Source: Phocoena phocoena
Lineage: Eukaryota > Chordata > Mammalia > Artiodactyla > Phocoenidae
DNA length: 64,000 nt
Direction of reading: 5' to 3'
Assembly: GCF_963924675.1 (NCBI RefSeq)
Contig: NC_089226.1
Location: forward strand, 52,159,124 to 52,223,123
In this document: one piece after another, positions 1 through 9,744 of the stretch
Position numbering within the stretch: position 1 is the first letter of the stretch
Layout of the letters: each line of letters opens with the position of its first letter
The notes under the pieces: model-generated
What the model was told of the DNA's origin: nothing
The model's input: the letters and a program-made list of their open reading frames with translations, nothing else
Databases searched by the model: none
Translations under genes and position numbers: made by a program

Positions 1-584
1 AAATTCATGAAGATTTGCCTGGTTTGCTTTTAAATGGTTCAAAGGCTTGTTCTAAATAAATCTCTCTGGAGGAAACTCTAGCTTGAAATCTTACCACCAA
101 TGGCTGAATTTGCTGTGATTTTTCTGAAAAAAATATCCATTTACAAATAATAAATGCAATGCTATAGAATTTTGAAGAATAACCAGGGAATTCCAGTTGC
201 TATTACTCAGTTCTTATAATCCTCAAATCTCTGGTTTTCTGTCTGTCATATTCTCAGTAGCTGGGTCAGTCACTGCTTCCTACAAATGACCTAAGCTTTC
301 AGCAAAGCCCTGGGGTGCCTGCACATCTTTTGAGCTACCATCAACTTTCTCCTTCCAAGGTATATGCTGCCTATGTCCCCACAAGCATTAGACCATAACC
401 AAAACTGCAGAGGAATGGTACAGCTTCCCTCCTTTGTAAGAAATATTATCAGTACTAACAACCTTCTCTAGTATTCTACCAAGTAAGACTGCTCTGCTTT
501 TTTCTGCAGTTTCCATGGAGAAATATAGATTTTTGACTTATAATTATGAAAATAATCCTTATCCACACCATATTCATGCCTAGA
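1..584. other. Non-repetitive sequence, nothing recognised
   Basis: AT-rich single-copy-looking DNA. I see no coding frame of note, no tRNA-like structure and no familiar interspersed repeat. Very old, degraded repeats cannot be excluded by eye. Confidence 0.5.
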
Positions 585-745
585 ATATTTGCCAGCCATG
601 GTTATATGATTTATGTACATTATCTCTAGTCCTTATGATAATTATTATCCCGATCTACAGATGAAGAAATTGAAACTTGTAAAGGAAAAATAATTTTCCC
701 AAGGTCACATAGTCAGAAGCAGTCTTTGAGAATGGGTCAGTCTGA
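585..745 (+). repeat. MIR SINE fragment
   Basis: The middle of the segment carries the MIR core in the usual order: a tract like 'attattatcccgatctacag', then 'atgaagaaattgaaactt', then 'cccaaggtcacatag'. These match the MIR landmarks (fall in count, 'cccattttacagatgaggaaactga', 'aaggtcacacagc'). It is heavily diverged and truncated at both ends. It is an ancient tRNA-derived SINE shared by all mammals, with no coding content. Confidence 0.75.
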
Positions 746-1020
746 TCTCACTTGCCGTCCTTTTTCTGTTTTTCCTATTGATTTTAATTTGGTTAAGGAA
801 AAACCAGTACAAGACAGGGGACTTTGGTGTTGTTTGGGAGTAAGTCTCATTTTAGAAAGAATTTGGATATCATCGTAATTATCCATCCATTCTCATGACA
901 CCTTATATATCAGCAGTTGTACTAGGGGATGAGGATATAAAATTGAATCAGCCATGACCTTTGCTCTTAAGGAACTCAGAGTTTAGTTGAGCATGGGGCG
1001 AGGGGTCACATGTTCTCACT

Positions 1021-1455
1021 AAATGATTTGTATGAGTCAGGATAGGGTACATTGCTGTCACAATTACTCCTCAGACCCCAGTGACTTAATGAAATAAAAG
1101 TTTATCACTCAAATCACACTTCATTGTGGGTGCTGGATGGAGGGCAGAGGCTCCACTCCCATCAGTACTTCAGGGGCACAGGCTTCTTCCATCTTGTGCC
1201 TCCCTCTTACGCAGATCCCCAGATACATTCTCATTCACCCCGTGACTGAAGAATAAGAGCAATGATTGTGTGTGGGAAATTTAAATGGGTTAGAACAGGG
1301 CAAGAAGCAGTCAACATCACTTCTGTTCATCGTATTACACTGGCCAGAAAATAGTCATGTGACCGTATCTAACTGCAAGGGAAGCTGGAAAATGTAGTGT
1401 AACTCTGTGGTCAGGAAGAAAAGGACATAAATATTGGTGAGTAATCTCTGTCATA
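1021..1455. repeat. Old mammalian interspersed repeat, family not assigned
   Basis: The text contains landmarks seen many times in mammalian genomes: 'cagtgacttaatgaaataaa', 'ggcttcttccatcttgtg', 'cactggccagaaaatagtca' and 'gcaagggaagctggaaaatg'. I recognise the family pattern but cannot name it with certainty; it could be a MaLR/ERVL-type LTR or a DNA element. A related but separate copy lies at 56195-56610. Confidence 0.5.
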
Positions 1456-1539
1456 TCCTTCTGTAGTCTATTACAGTGAGAATTAAAAGACAAATACCAG
1501 TTGGCCAATTAGAAGGAGTATAGGTAATTGGAGAGGAAA

Positions 1540-1962
1540 TCATTCATTTACTTATTTAACACAACATTTGAAGCACTTAACATTTTCCAGGTAATTTTGT
1601 AGATTCCAGGATAGCATGACTGAACAAAACAGGATCACTGTTCTTATATGATTTATATTATGGCAGGAGGGGGTAATATATAAATAAATAAGTGAGAAAA
1701 TATCAGTTGGAGATACATGTTATAAAGGAAATAAAACATAGTGATGTGATAGAGCATCTGAACAGTTACTTTGGGCTGGCTGGTCAGGGAGTTACATATG
1801 CAAAGGGGAGGTGAAGGATACATCAGAAAGTGTAGCAGGTTCAAAGAGAAGAGTTGTGACTAGGGTATAGTATCTGGAACTTAGTGATGGGTGATGGGAA
1901 ATGTGACTGCATAGGTAGGTTAGGACTAGATGTTAAAGGAGTTTAAATGATAGGTTAAGGTT
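1540..1962 (-). repeat. L2 LINE fragment, part 1 (split by L1)
   Basis: Reads as the reverse complement of the L2 3-prime region. It starts at the terminal repeat end ('attcatttacttatttaaca'), runs through 'aataaataagtgagaaaata' and 'gtgatgtgatagagcatctg', then 'gctggtcagggagttac'. The order fits L2 on the minus strand. The copy is interrupted at about 1965 by a younger L1 and resumes at about 3130. Confidence 0.7.
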
Positions 1963-1965
1963 TTG

Positions 1966-3118
1966 ATTTACTTTTATAAAATTTATTTTACTGAAGTATA
2001 GTTGATGTACAATGATGTGTTAATTTCTGCTGTACAGCAAAGTGATTCAGTTATATATACATTTTTTCATATTCTTTTCCATTATGGTTTATCACAGGAT
2101 ATTGAATATAGTTCCCTGTGCTATACAGTAGGACCTTATTGTTTATGCATACTGTATATAATAGTTTGCATCTGCCAACCTCAAACTCCCAGTCCATCCC
2201 TCCCCTATCCCCCTTCCCCTGAGCAACCACAAGTCTGTTCTCTATGTCTCTGAGTCCGCTTCTGTTTCATAGATAGGTTCGTTTGTGTCATATTTTAGAT
2301 TCCACAAATGAGTGATATCATTTGGTATTTGTCTTTCTTTTTCTGACTTACTTCACTTAGTATGATAATCTCTAGGTCCATCCACGTTGCTGCAAATGAC
2401 ATTATTTCGTTCTTTTTTATGGTTGAGTAATATTCCATTGTATATATGTACCACATCTTCTTTATCCATTCATCTGTCAACAGACATTTAGGTTGCTTTC
2501 ATGCCTTGGCTATAACGAATAGTGAGGCTATGAACATAGCAGGGCATGCATCTTTTGATTTACACTTATGTCCAGATATATGCTCAAGAGTGGGATTGCT
2601 GGATCATATGGCAACTCTATTTTTAGTTTTTTGAGGAACCTCCATACTGTTTTCCATAGTGGCTGCGCCAATTTACATTCCCACCAACAGGGTAGGAGGG
2701 TTCCCTTTTCTCCACACCCTCTCCAGCATTTGTTGTTTGTAGACTTTTTAATGATTGCCATTCTGACCGGTGTGAGGTGGTACCTCATTGTAGTTTTGAT
2801 TTGTGTTTATCTAATAATTAACAATGATGAGCATCTTCCCATGTGCCTGTTGGCCACGTGTATGTCTTCTTTGGAGAAATGTCTATTTAGGTCTTTTGCC
2901 CATTATTTGACTGAGTTGTTTGGTTTTTTGTTATTCAGTTGTATGAGCTGTTTGTATATTTTGGAAATTAAGCCCTTGTTGGTCTCATCATTTGCAAATA
3001 TTTTCTCCCAGTCCATAGGTTGTCTTTTCGTTTTGTTTATGCTCTCTGCTGTACAAAAGCTTGTAAGTTTGATTAGGTCCCATTTGTTTATTTTTGCTGC
3101 TATTTCTATTGCATTGGG
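1966..3118 (-). mobile_element. L1 retrotransposon, 5-prime truncated
   Basis: Minus-strand L1. The left end is the 3-prime UTR ('gaagtatagttgatgtacaa', 'gctgtacagcaaagtgattc'). The right part is the reverse complement of the ORF2 C-terminal region ('ccacaccctctccagcattt'). The copy is about 1.15 kb, so everything upstream of the last part of ORF2 was lost at integration. A short candidate target-site duplication (gatttactttt / ggtttactttt, 10 of 11) flanks it near 1965-1975 and 3117-3127. The insertion sits inside an older L2, so it is younger than that L2. The 3-prime UTR type is that of cetartiodactyl L1s. Confidence 0.85.
2295..3110 (-). pseudogene. L1 ORF2 C-terminal remnant
   Basis: Two open segments on the minus strand (2528-2788 and 2295-2480) translate to the C-terminal end of the L1 ORF2 protein. 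They contain [10 protein letters not shown] followed by CWWECK, the cysteine-rich motif downstream of the reverse transcriptase domain, and the terminal block [18 protein letters not shown] ending in LICGI. The histidine usually found between the two cysteine pairs is proline here. The reverse transcriptase and endonuclease domains are absent, so the fragment is dead. The plus-strand frame across 2568-3176 is its antisense shadow. Confidence 0.8.
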
Positions 3119-3129
3119 TTTACTTTTTT

Positions 3130-3515
3130 TTTCTTTTTTAATTTATCCTTTATTCAACAAGAATCCATTGCTGTAGGGAGCAACTCAATAAGATTTTGAA
3201 AAGCACTGACAATTTTAATGCAGTTGGATTGGAAAGAAGCTAAGATTAGAAGGAGGAAAGCCAAGCAAGCTAGTTAATAAGAAGTCATGAAACGCTGAAC
3301 TGAGGAGGAAGTAGTGTAGGTTTAGGAGCAGGGTGGGGTAGAGTGCAGAGACATTTCTGGGATAAAATGGGCGGGCTTTCTGACTAACAATCTGAGTGAT
3401 GAAGAAGAGAAATCAAACACCTCTTAGGTTTCTAGTTTGAGCATCTACTGCTCTTACTCACTAGGCAGATGATACACAGGGTTAGAGGGAGCTGGTTGGG
3501 AGCGCAGTAGAGAAA
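3130..3515 (-). repeat. L2 LINE fragment, part 2
   Basis: Continuation of the L2 interrupted at 1962. Order on the plus strand: 'ttgctgtagggagcaactca', then 'gattttgaaaagcactgaca', then 'cctcttaggtttctagtttg'. These follow the L2 reverse-strand order where part 1 stops ('gttaaaggagtttaaatgat'). Together parts 1 and 2 restore one collinear L2, which supports the nested reading. Confidence 0.6.
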
Positions 3516-3675
3516 ACTTGAGTTTACTATTCACTTTTATCATTTGTCTATTTTACATAGAAGTGGAGAATGAGAGCATTAGAGATAGAAATTCATGCCC
3601 CCACTTTTACTTAGGCATTGTGTCTACTAACTCTTAATACTCTTTTCATTCTGTGTCCTGGAGAAAGAGAAAGGA

Positions 3676-3865
3676 CAGAAGTAATAGTACAATATTTAAT
3701 GTGCTCTGTACACTTTGCATACAACCTCTCATTTTGTCCTCATTATACACATTTGAAGTTGGCAATATGTCCTTGTCTTTAGAAATGGGGAAACAGAGGC
3801 ACAGAGAAAAACTTGCCCTTAATCCCACAGTTAGAAACAGAATTGGGATCTGAACACAGGTCAGG
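3676..3865 (+). repeat. MIR SINE
   Basis: Good MIR copy. Plus-strand landmarks in order: 'tgtacactttgcatacaacc', 'cctcattatacacatttgaa', 'ggggaaacagaggcacagag' and 'cagaattgggatctgaacac'. The last of these is the MIR 'gccgggattcgaacccaggt' block. Confidence 0.8.
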
Positions 3866-4335
3866 CGAAAGTAGGGGGGCGCTGTCATTTGTAGCACCAC
3901 AAACAACACCATCAGGCAATTTGCCCAAAAGTGAAGAAAGCATCAGATCAGGACTCCATCACCGATTTCCAACCTCAGTGTCTGTTCTCTCTCCGTTTTA
4001 TATTTCAAATACCAGAAACAAACTAATAACATGAATGAAACCTGCACTCACAGGTATTTGGTTTTCATTCCTCATTGTCATCACTGAAAATCAAATGCCA
4101 CAAAGGTCATTTTTATTGCTTATTTAAAAGGTACTTTTATTTAAATAACAGTGCTATTTAGCTATTTATAAGTCTTTCAAGCTACTACTGCTCTTTTTCA
4201 AACTGTTCTCAGACTGAAAATTTTACCTATGTAGAAAGAGATTTAATAACCTTCCAGGGAAAAAAGAAGTTTGACCAGCAATTATTTTTAGTAGCAAATT
4301 GCTTTTGCAAATCAAATTTTGCCAGCCTTAAAAAT
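3866..4335. other. Nothing recognised
   Basis: AT-rich sequence between a MIR and a SINE. No gene, RNA or repeat that I can support. Confidence 0.45.
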
Positions 4336-4347
4336 AAGGAAGGTACA

Positions 4348-4476
4348 GGGACTTCCCTGGCAGTCCAGTGGTTAAGACTCTGCGCTTCCACCGCAGAGGG
4401 GAGGGCACAGGTTCTATCCCTGGTGGAAGAACTAAGATTCCACATGCACTAGGACCAGAAAAAAAAAAAAAAAAAA
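4348..4476 (+). mobile_element. CHR-type SINE, short form
   Basis: tRNA-derived SINE starting 'gggacttccctggcagtcca' and ending in an A19 tail. It has the tRNA-like box B region ('aggttctatccctgg') but only the head of the element; the longer CHR-1 body is missing. The target-site duplication is clear: aaggaaggtaca at 4336-4347 against aaggatggtaca at 4477-4488, 11 of 12 identical. Confidence 0.85.
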
Positions 4477-4754
4477 AAGGATGGTACATAGTTAAATAGG
4501 TGAGACATATAGTTGTGTGGGCTACCAGAATGTACAGTGGAATGAGAGTCAGTAATCTAGAACTGTATGAATGGCTCTTTGCTAATTTTTTTTACTCATT
4601 TGCTTATTCACTTTCTCAATCCTTCAATACAAATTCATTAACTAGGCACTATAGAAGGCCCTGGAATAACAAAAGGATGAGAGATATAGATAACCTACAA
4701 GTTCTCACAATTTAATATTGGCTATAATGCCATCAAACACTAAAATCATTAAGA

Positions 4755-5006
4755 CATTCATTCATTTTTTTAAAAAAATTCAACACATATTTAATTAGCC
4801 CCAGCTATGTTTCAAGCACTGTTCTGGGCACTGGAAATACAATGGTATAGAAGAAAAAACGCTGACTTGTCTTTAGTGTGCGCACATTTTCAGTGGAAAC
4901 AACAGACAATGAATTGTTGATAGATACGTAAGTTCAGGTCAGAGAGTGACAAAATGATATGAAGAAAAATAGTGAGCTTCTAGTTTTAGGTAAAGTGGTG
5001 TGATAA
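4755..5006 (-). repeat. L2 LINE fragment, part 1 (split by LTR-like element)
   Basis: Reverse complement of the L2 3-prime end: 'caacacatatttaattagcc', 'caagcactgttctgggcact', 'gacaatgaattgttgataga'. It stops at about 5006, where an unrelated element begins, and continues from about 5578. Confidence 0.65.
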
Positions 5007-5314
5007 GTGATACTATGTGCCAACCTGACTTGGTCACGGGGCACCCAAATAGTTAGTTAAATGTCCGGCTGGATGTGTCTGTGAGGGTGTCTCTGGATGA
5101 GTTTAACATTTGTATTGGTAGACAGAGTAGATGGCCCTCCCCATATGGGTGGCCTCATCCAATCCATCTGCTGCCTGGAAAGAACAAAATGATAGAGTAA
5201 AGGAGAATTGGCTCTCTGCCTGTCTTCCACATGAGATATTAGACTTCTGCCTTTGGACTCAGACTTGGAATGAAGCTTAAATCTTTCAGCTCTGCTGCTT
5301 CTCAGGCCCTCAGA

Positions 5315-5457
5315 TTAGTACCCCTCCCCCTCTCCCTCCCCCTCCCTCCCCTCTCCTCCTCCCCCTCCCCTCCTTTTTCTTTTTCTTCTTCTCCTCCTTC
5401 TTTACCTCTTCCTCCTTCTTCTTCTTCTTCTTTCCCCCCTTCTCTCTCTCTCTCTTT

Positions 5458-5458
<1 letters not shown>
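5315..5458 (+). repeat. CT-rich low-complexity tract
   Basis: About 140 bases with almost only C and T on the plus strand, in runs of CCCTCC, CTTCTT and finally (TC)n. A homopurine-homopyrimidine tract of this length can form triplex DNA. It makes spurious proline/serine-rich reading frames on both strands. Confidence 0.9.
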
Positions 5459-5507
<49 letters not shown>

Positions 5508-5516
5508 AAAGAGAGA
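5449..5516. repeat. 68-bp perfect palindrome around (AT)20
   Basis: The left arm tctctctttcacacat (5449-5464) is the exact reverse complement of the right arm atgtgtgaaagagaga (5501-5516), and the centre is (AT)20 at 5463-5502. Beyond one mismatch (5448/5517) the pairing continues for five more bases. The arms are not simple repeat throughout: ttcacaca against tgtgtgaa is specific sequence. The symmetry explains why the same peptide, with repeated IYIYIY, appears on both strands. Confidence 0.95.
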
Positions 5517-5577
5517 CAGAGACACAGAGGCAGGGAGAGCGATTGGTTCTTTTCCCCCAGAGAACCCTGACTAGTAG

Positions 5578-5880
5578 AAGTAGTCAGGAAAGAAACCAAA
5601 ATGAAGTTCAGGAGTGAGAGTGAGCCCCATGGATATTTAGGGGAGGAATATCCCATGCAGGCAGAACTGCAAGTACAATGGCTCTGAGGTGGGAGACGCA
5701 GCAGGGATGCCAGTGTGGCTGGAGCGGATTTAGCAAATGACGAGTGATTAGAGGGACATTCTGTGGCCAGTTCCTTAGAACCTTATTGCCATAGTAAAGA
5801 TATTAGGTTTTATTCTAGGTAGAATTCTCAGCCAGCCATTAGAAGGTTTTTGGTAGCTCACTCTCAAATGGTTCACAAAA
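5578..5880 (-). repeat. L2 LINE fragment, part 2
   Basis: Continuation of the L2 that stops at 5006: 'gtcaggaaagaaaccaaaat', 'catggatatttaggggagga', 'caatggctctgaggtgggag', 'gccagtgtggctggagcgga', 'gccagccattagaaggtttt'. All are in the L2 reverse-strand order. Confidence 0.75.
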
Positions 5881-6200
5881 GCACTGATAGTAATGGGGCT
5901 ATGCAGAGAGAGAGAGAGGAGAGGAGCGAAGAGAACAAATGCCACAGAGCAAATGCAGCAAAACCTTAACAGTTGGGGAAACTGGTTTCATGGATACGGG
6001 AGTTCTATGTACTGTACTTACAACTTTTCTATACAGTTTAATTATTTCAAAATAAACTATTGACACGTTTTTGAAAATTGTGGCTCATTTGAACACTCAT
6101 ATCTTTGGAATAAGAACTGAAGTCAGTTGTCACTTACAAATGTTTACCTTGACCAAGTCACTTAATTTCTGAGCATCTTCATTTTTTCTTACCTGCCAAT
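5881..6200. other. Nothing recognised apart from a GA-rich patch
   Basis: Contains a short GA-rich stretch near 5906-5930. Otherwise plain AT-rich sequence. Confidence 0.45.
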
Positions 6201-6220
6201 TAGTACATACTTGGATTTTT

Positions 6221-6431
6221 GTTTTGTTTTGTTTTTTTTGCGGTACGCGGGCCTCTCACTGTTGCGGCCTCTCCCGTTGCGGAGCACAGGCTCCGGAAGC
6301 GCAGGCTCAGCGGCCATGGCTCACGGGCCCAGCCGCCCCGCGGCATGTGGGATCTTCCGACACCGGGACACGAGCCCGCGTCCCCTGCATCGGCGGGCAG
6401 ACTCAACCACTGCGCCACCAGGGAAGCCCTG
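6221..6431 (-). mobile_element. CHR-2 SINE, CpG-rich copy
   Basis: Minus-strand copy: a T-rich tail on the left ('gttttgttttg'), then 'gcggtacgcgggcctctcac', 'gcggccatggctcacgggcc', and the tRNA-like head at the right end ('ccaccagggaagccct'). A target-site duplication, tacttggattttt (6208-6220) against tacttagattttt (6432-6444), matches 12 of 13. I count about 21 CpG in about 190 bases, a rich content for a methylated genome, suggesting a fairly recent insertion. The several overlapping reading frames in 6200-6470 are by-products of its GC content. Confidence 0.92.
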
Positions 6432-6461
6432 TACTTAGATTTTTTGTGAGAATTCAATGTT

Positions 6462-6516
6462 ATATATAAATATATATATATGTATATACATACATCGAGA
6501 GAGAGAGAGAGAGATT
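6462..6516. repeat. AT and GA simple repeats
   Basis: Alternating AT-rich sequence ('atatataaatatatatatat') followed by (GA)9-like sequence at about 6497-6515. Probably a length-variable microsatellite. Confidence 0.85.
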
Positions 6517-6705
6517 AACTGGCACATAGTATCAACTAACACTGGCTGTTATTTTAATGGAAAATAAGATGTGCAAATTACCAGAGGAATTTATACATAT
6601 TTCAGATATCAACATCAAGCGATAGCAAGTAAAATATAATGTATAAATTTACAGAGTATAATTTCAGGCATCTGAATAGTGGCATAGGGAGAATTTGGAG
6701 ATTTG

Positions 6706-6900
6706 ATTCAGACCAGCAGGTATCTATTAAGTATTGCCTATGTTATAGGAACAGTGCTTGGGATCAGAGATTCAGAGACAAAGAAAGCACTTTTAACCCA
6801 AAGAGATTTTCCATAAGAGGGATAAGAAACCAGTTAATTGTTCTATAGTGTGAAATAAGATATGACAGAGGTAAACACAAAGTGCTATGAAAGCAAAATC
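6706..6900 (-). repeat. L2 LINE fragment
   Basis: Reverse-strand L2 3-prime region: 'ggtatctattaagtattgcc', 'aacagtgcttgggatcagag', and at the end 'gtaaacacaaagtgctatga'. It is diverged and no terminal repeat is left. Confidence 0.55.
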
Positions 6901-7197
6901 AATGTCCATCTAACCCATTTATTGGTAATGGCAACAGTATAAGTGAATAATACGAGTTTACCAAATTTACCAAAAAAAAAAAAAGAAATATTTGCAAGGG
7001 ATTTCATAATTCAAACTTCTGTTTGGTTATTTTTATTGACACTAAAATTCATTTCCCTCATATCCACTGCATGTGTTACTTTACTTTTTTTGATTTTTCT
7101 AGTTGTCTTTTTCTTATCTCCTCAGACTAAAAGAACACTTTAGATAGAAGGAATTCTATTGCCACCTAAAATTTCAGTGAAGAAGGAGGTAATTTTA

Positions 7198-7515
7198 CAT
7201 AAGTTCAAGCAAATGAACTTATATACACAACAGAAATAGACCCGCAGATGCAGAAAACAAACTTATGATTACCAAAGGGGAAAGGCTAGGGGGGAGGGAT
7301 AAATTAGGAGTTTGGGATTAACACATACACACTACTATATGTAAAATGGATAACCGAAAAGGACCTACTATATAGCACAGAGAACTATACTCAATATTTT
7401 ATAATAACCTATAAAGGAAAAGAATATATATACGTATAACTGAATCACTTTGCTGTATACTTGAAACTAACACAACATTGTAAATCAACTATACTTCATT
7501 AAAAATAAAAAAGAA
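7198..7515 (+). mobile_element. L1 3-prime end, severely truncated
   Basis: Only the L1 3-prime UTR is present: 'aaacaaacttatgattacca', 'ggacctactatatagcacag', 'tgaatcactttgctgtatac', 'aatcaactatacttcattaa', then an A-rich tail. A target-site duplication, aaggaggtaatttt (7183-7196) against aaggaggtcattgt (7516-7529), matches 12 of 14. It is a typical 5-prime-truncated copy of a cetartiodactyl L1. Confidence 0.88.
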
Positions 7516-7529
7516 AAGGAGGTCATTGT

Positions 7530-8700
7530 TAAAGAAGTGCCTAGCATAAAAGATCTGTTTTCTAAACTAAATTTTTAGTATATTTCCTTCTTTTTTCTGA
7601 ACATCATTTGAGACGCTTGGTGCACCAGCCTGGTTTGTTTCCTCCTCTGCTGATCATTCTATTTCCACCGTCCAGCCATCCAAGCAGCCATTCACCTGTT
7701 CACCTGTTCTTTCTCATGCCAGAAAAGCTTGATACGGCTTCCTTTATGTTAAATCTTTTGCTTTTCAGATCTTACAGGGCACGATTAGAAAGTGAAAATG
7801 ATTAAAAAAGAAATGGGTCAGGTCTCACATGTCCTTCATAAAAGTCAGCTTGGGAAGACTGTGATTACTCTAAAAAGGCTGCCAGGGCGCCAGCTCTTTT
7901 TAGATAATGCGCTATGGAAACTGCCATTAATGTTCCCCGAGCTTCCAGTCACAACAAAAATCAGAGAGTCAGGCTGCTACATGTAGAGTTACACCCTATG
8001 GCTTTTATTCATTGGCAAACCTGAGTATTAGAAGGGGTTTTAGCGGTTGTGGTAGATAACCTTCTCCACTACATTCTCACAACCTTGTTGTCCATCACAA
8101 ACTTGACACGATGGCCCCTCGCTTCTAGTACAAGACCTCACGTGGGTGCCCTGTCACATTTGTGTAGGCCGAGGCTTGTCAGTATCTCTCCATATGTTGA
8201 TCCACATACGTGCATATGTATAATAGTTTCTACTCATCTTCCTCATCCTGTCCTCTACAACTGCACGCACATAATTCCTTTCACAGGACAACTATTCAAA
8301 CATGTGGAGCCTGTTGCTATCCTAGCGACCGACCGACTACATCAGCTCCACCAATCCCACTAATCACCTCTGCTACCTCTGTGTTTCACTTACTTTACGT
8401 TAAATATCATAGTTCCTTAGTTTAGTTCCTATGACATGGTTTCAGGGTTACTATTACTATGCTCCTTGCCTTCCCCAGAATGCTCTCTAGGTTATTAGTG
8501 ATGCTCTTCAGTAATAGGGAAACTTCTTTAAATATGAATCCCCAAAACTGAAGACAACTATTAAATTGGTTTTCAACCGATATTTGGTAAATTACAACAC
8601 CTACCTTGATCTGAACACTGTGTTGTAGAATCAAATTCTAAATAAACAGAAAAGTGGTGAGTCGTCCTGTAGAGCTAAGTTTCTTTGCAAGTCCCTCAAA
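7530..8700. other. Repeat-poor stretch; possible conserved element at 7790-7990
   Basis: No repeat or gene that I can support. The part at 7790-7990 has balanced base composition and complex sequence with no simple repeats ('ggctgccagggcgccagctc', 'gaaactgccattaatgttcc'), unlike the AT-rich surroundings. Reading frames here (7608-7986, 8049-8425) match no family I know and are short enough to occur by chance. Confidence 0.4.
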
Positions 8701-9477
8701 TATGCAAAACTGATAAATTAATATTTTTTACATATTGGTTTTACTTAATTTAAGGCAAACTTTCTTGTTTTTATTTTGAAGATTGAAATTTGTGTACCCA
8801 CTCTTTTCTGCAAGGTAGGTACTTCCAAGTCAATTAAGGCAGAGAATCAAAGGAAATAAGGAAAATAAGACTTGTTGATATGCTATATTCATACTGTTAG
8901 TCTTTATAATGTTCTAGAAGCTTTTTAGTTCAGTAAATACAAGTAATGTATTATTAATATTATTGAAGTTTCTTTAGTGAATAGAAACATTGTTTCTCCA
9001 TAATTTTCTTTGGAATGACATTCAAATACTTTAGTATACTTAAAAATTTTATGAAAGCATCAACTTAGGTAACCATTTATTATACCATATTCATTTTCTT
9101 CTCTGTATTTGCCAATCTGTTTCACTGTGTGTCATATTAGCAAATCCTGTATATGGCAAACATCATTTTAAGATTTGGAGGGATATGAATAAGGTTCCTT
9201 GTTCATAACAGTGGCCATTGGCAATCTACAAATATTGTCAAGACACCTGAACTGAATGCCTCTCTTAGTCTTGAAATTTTCATGAGAAGTTAATAGATCA
9301 AAAGTATTTCCAGGATCATAACTGTTGCCTTGTCAAAGTGTACCTGCAGAATCATTTCCTTTCTGAATGATTACTCTCCCTCCTTAATTCATCCTCCCAC
9401 CTACTGACTCTCTGATTTTTGAAACTTTAGTTGTATCATGGATTTCTCTTTTGAATATCCTCTAATACCTAAAGGAA
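8701..9477. other. Nothing recognised
   Basis: AT-rich sequence. No repeat, RNA or coding signal that I can support. Confidence 0.45.
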
Positions 9478-9732
9478 ATAATAATAATAGTAATAATAAC
9501 AATGGCATATATCATCAAGAGCTTACTATGAATAAGTTACTATGTTAGATACTTTTTCTGCATAATTGCTGAGCCTCATAACAGCTCTACAGAGTAGGTA
9601 TTAGAATCCCCATTATACATATCAAGAAAGTGAGACTCAAAGATATTAAGTAACTTTCCCAGGGAAGTCCATAAAGTAAGTGATTGAGATAAATTTGAAT
9701 CTGCATCATATACCCCATATTCCATGGCATTC
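9478..9732 (+). repeat. MIR SINE preceded by (TAA)n
   Basis: A short interrupted (ATA/TAA) run at 9478-9500 leads into a nearly complete MIR: 'catcaagagcttactatgaa', 'gcctcataacagctctacag', 'ccccattatacatatcaaga', 'agtaactttcccagggaagt'. Confidence 0.78.
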
Positions 9733-9744
9733 AAGGGCCTTCAT

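Larger units (their letters stand above)
5008..5577 (+). repeat. LTR-like or composite interspersed repeat with internal microsatellites
   Basis: Begins 'ctatgtgccaacctgacttg', then 'gctggatgtgtctgtgaggg', 'ggtggcctcatccaatccat' and 'gcctttggactcagacttgg', and ends 'agagaaccctgactagtaga'. This order belongs to a well-known mammalian repeat, which I believe is an ERVL-type LTR but cannot name. The normal 'tatata' stretch near its end has expanded into a CT-rich tract plus (AT)20. It sits inside an L2 and is therefore younger than it. Confidence 0.6.

Noticed and set aside
2568..3176. 202-codon open frame on the plus strand
   Set aside because: It is the antisense of the L1 ORF2 C-terminal region at 1966-3118. 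Its open state comes from the A-rich codon use of L1.
4348..4476. tRNA-like box sequence suggesting a tRNA gene
   Set aside because: It is the tRNA-derived head of a CHR SINE with poly-A tail and target-site duplication, not a tRNA gene. The same applies to the other six CHR copies.
5270..5656. Serine/proline-rich frames with IYIYIY repeats on both strands
   Set aside because: Translation of a CT-rich tract and an (AT)20 palindrome. The same peptide on both strands follows from the symmetry.
6200..6469. Four overlapping frames with GC-rich codons
   Set aside because: All lie in the CHR-2 SINE. The same peptides recur at 13689-13997 and 62606-62909, where other CHR-2 copies lie.
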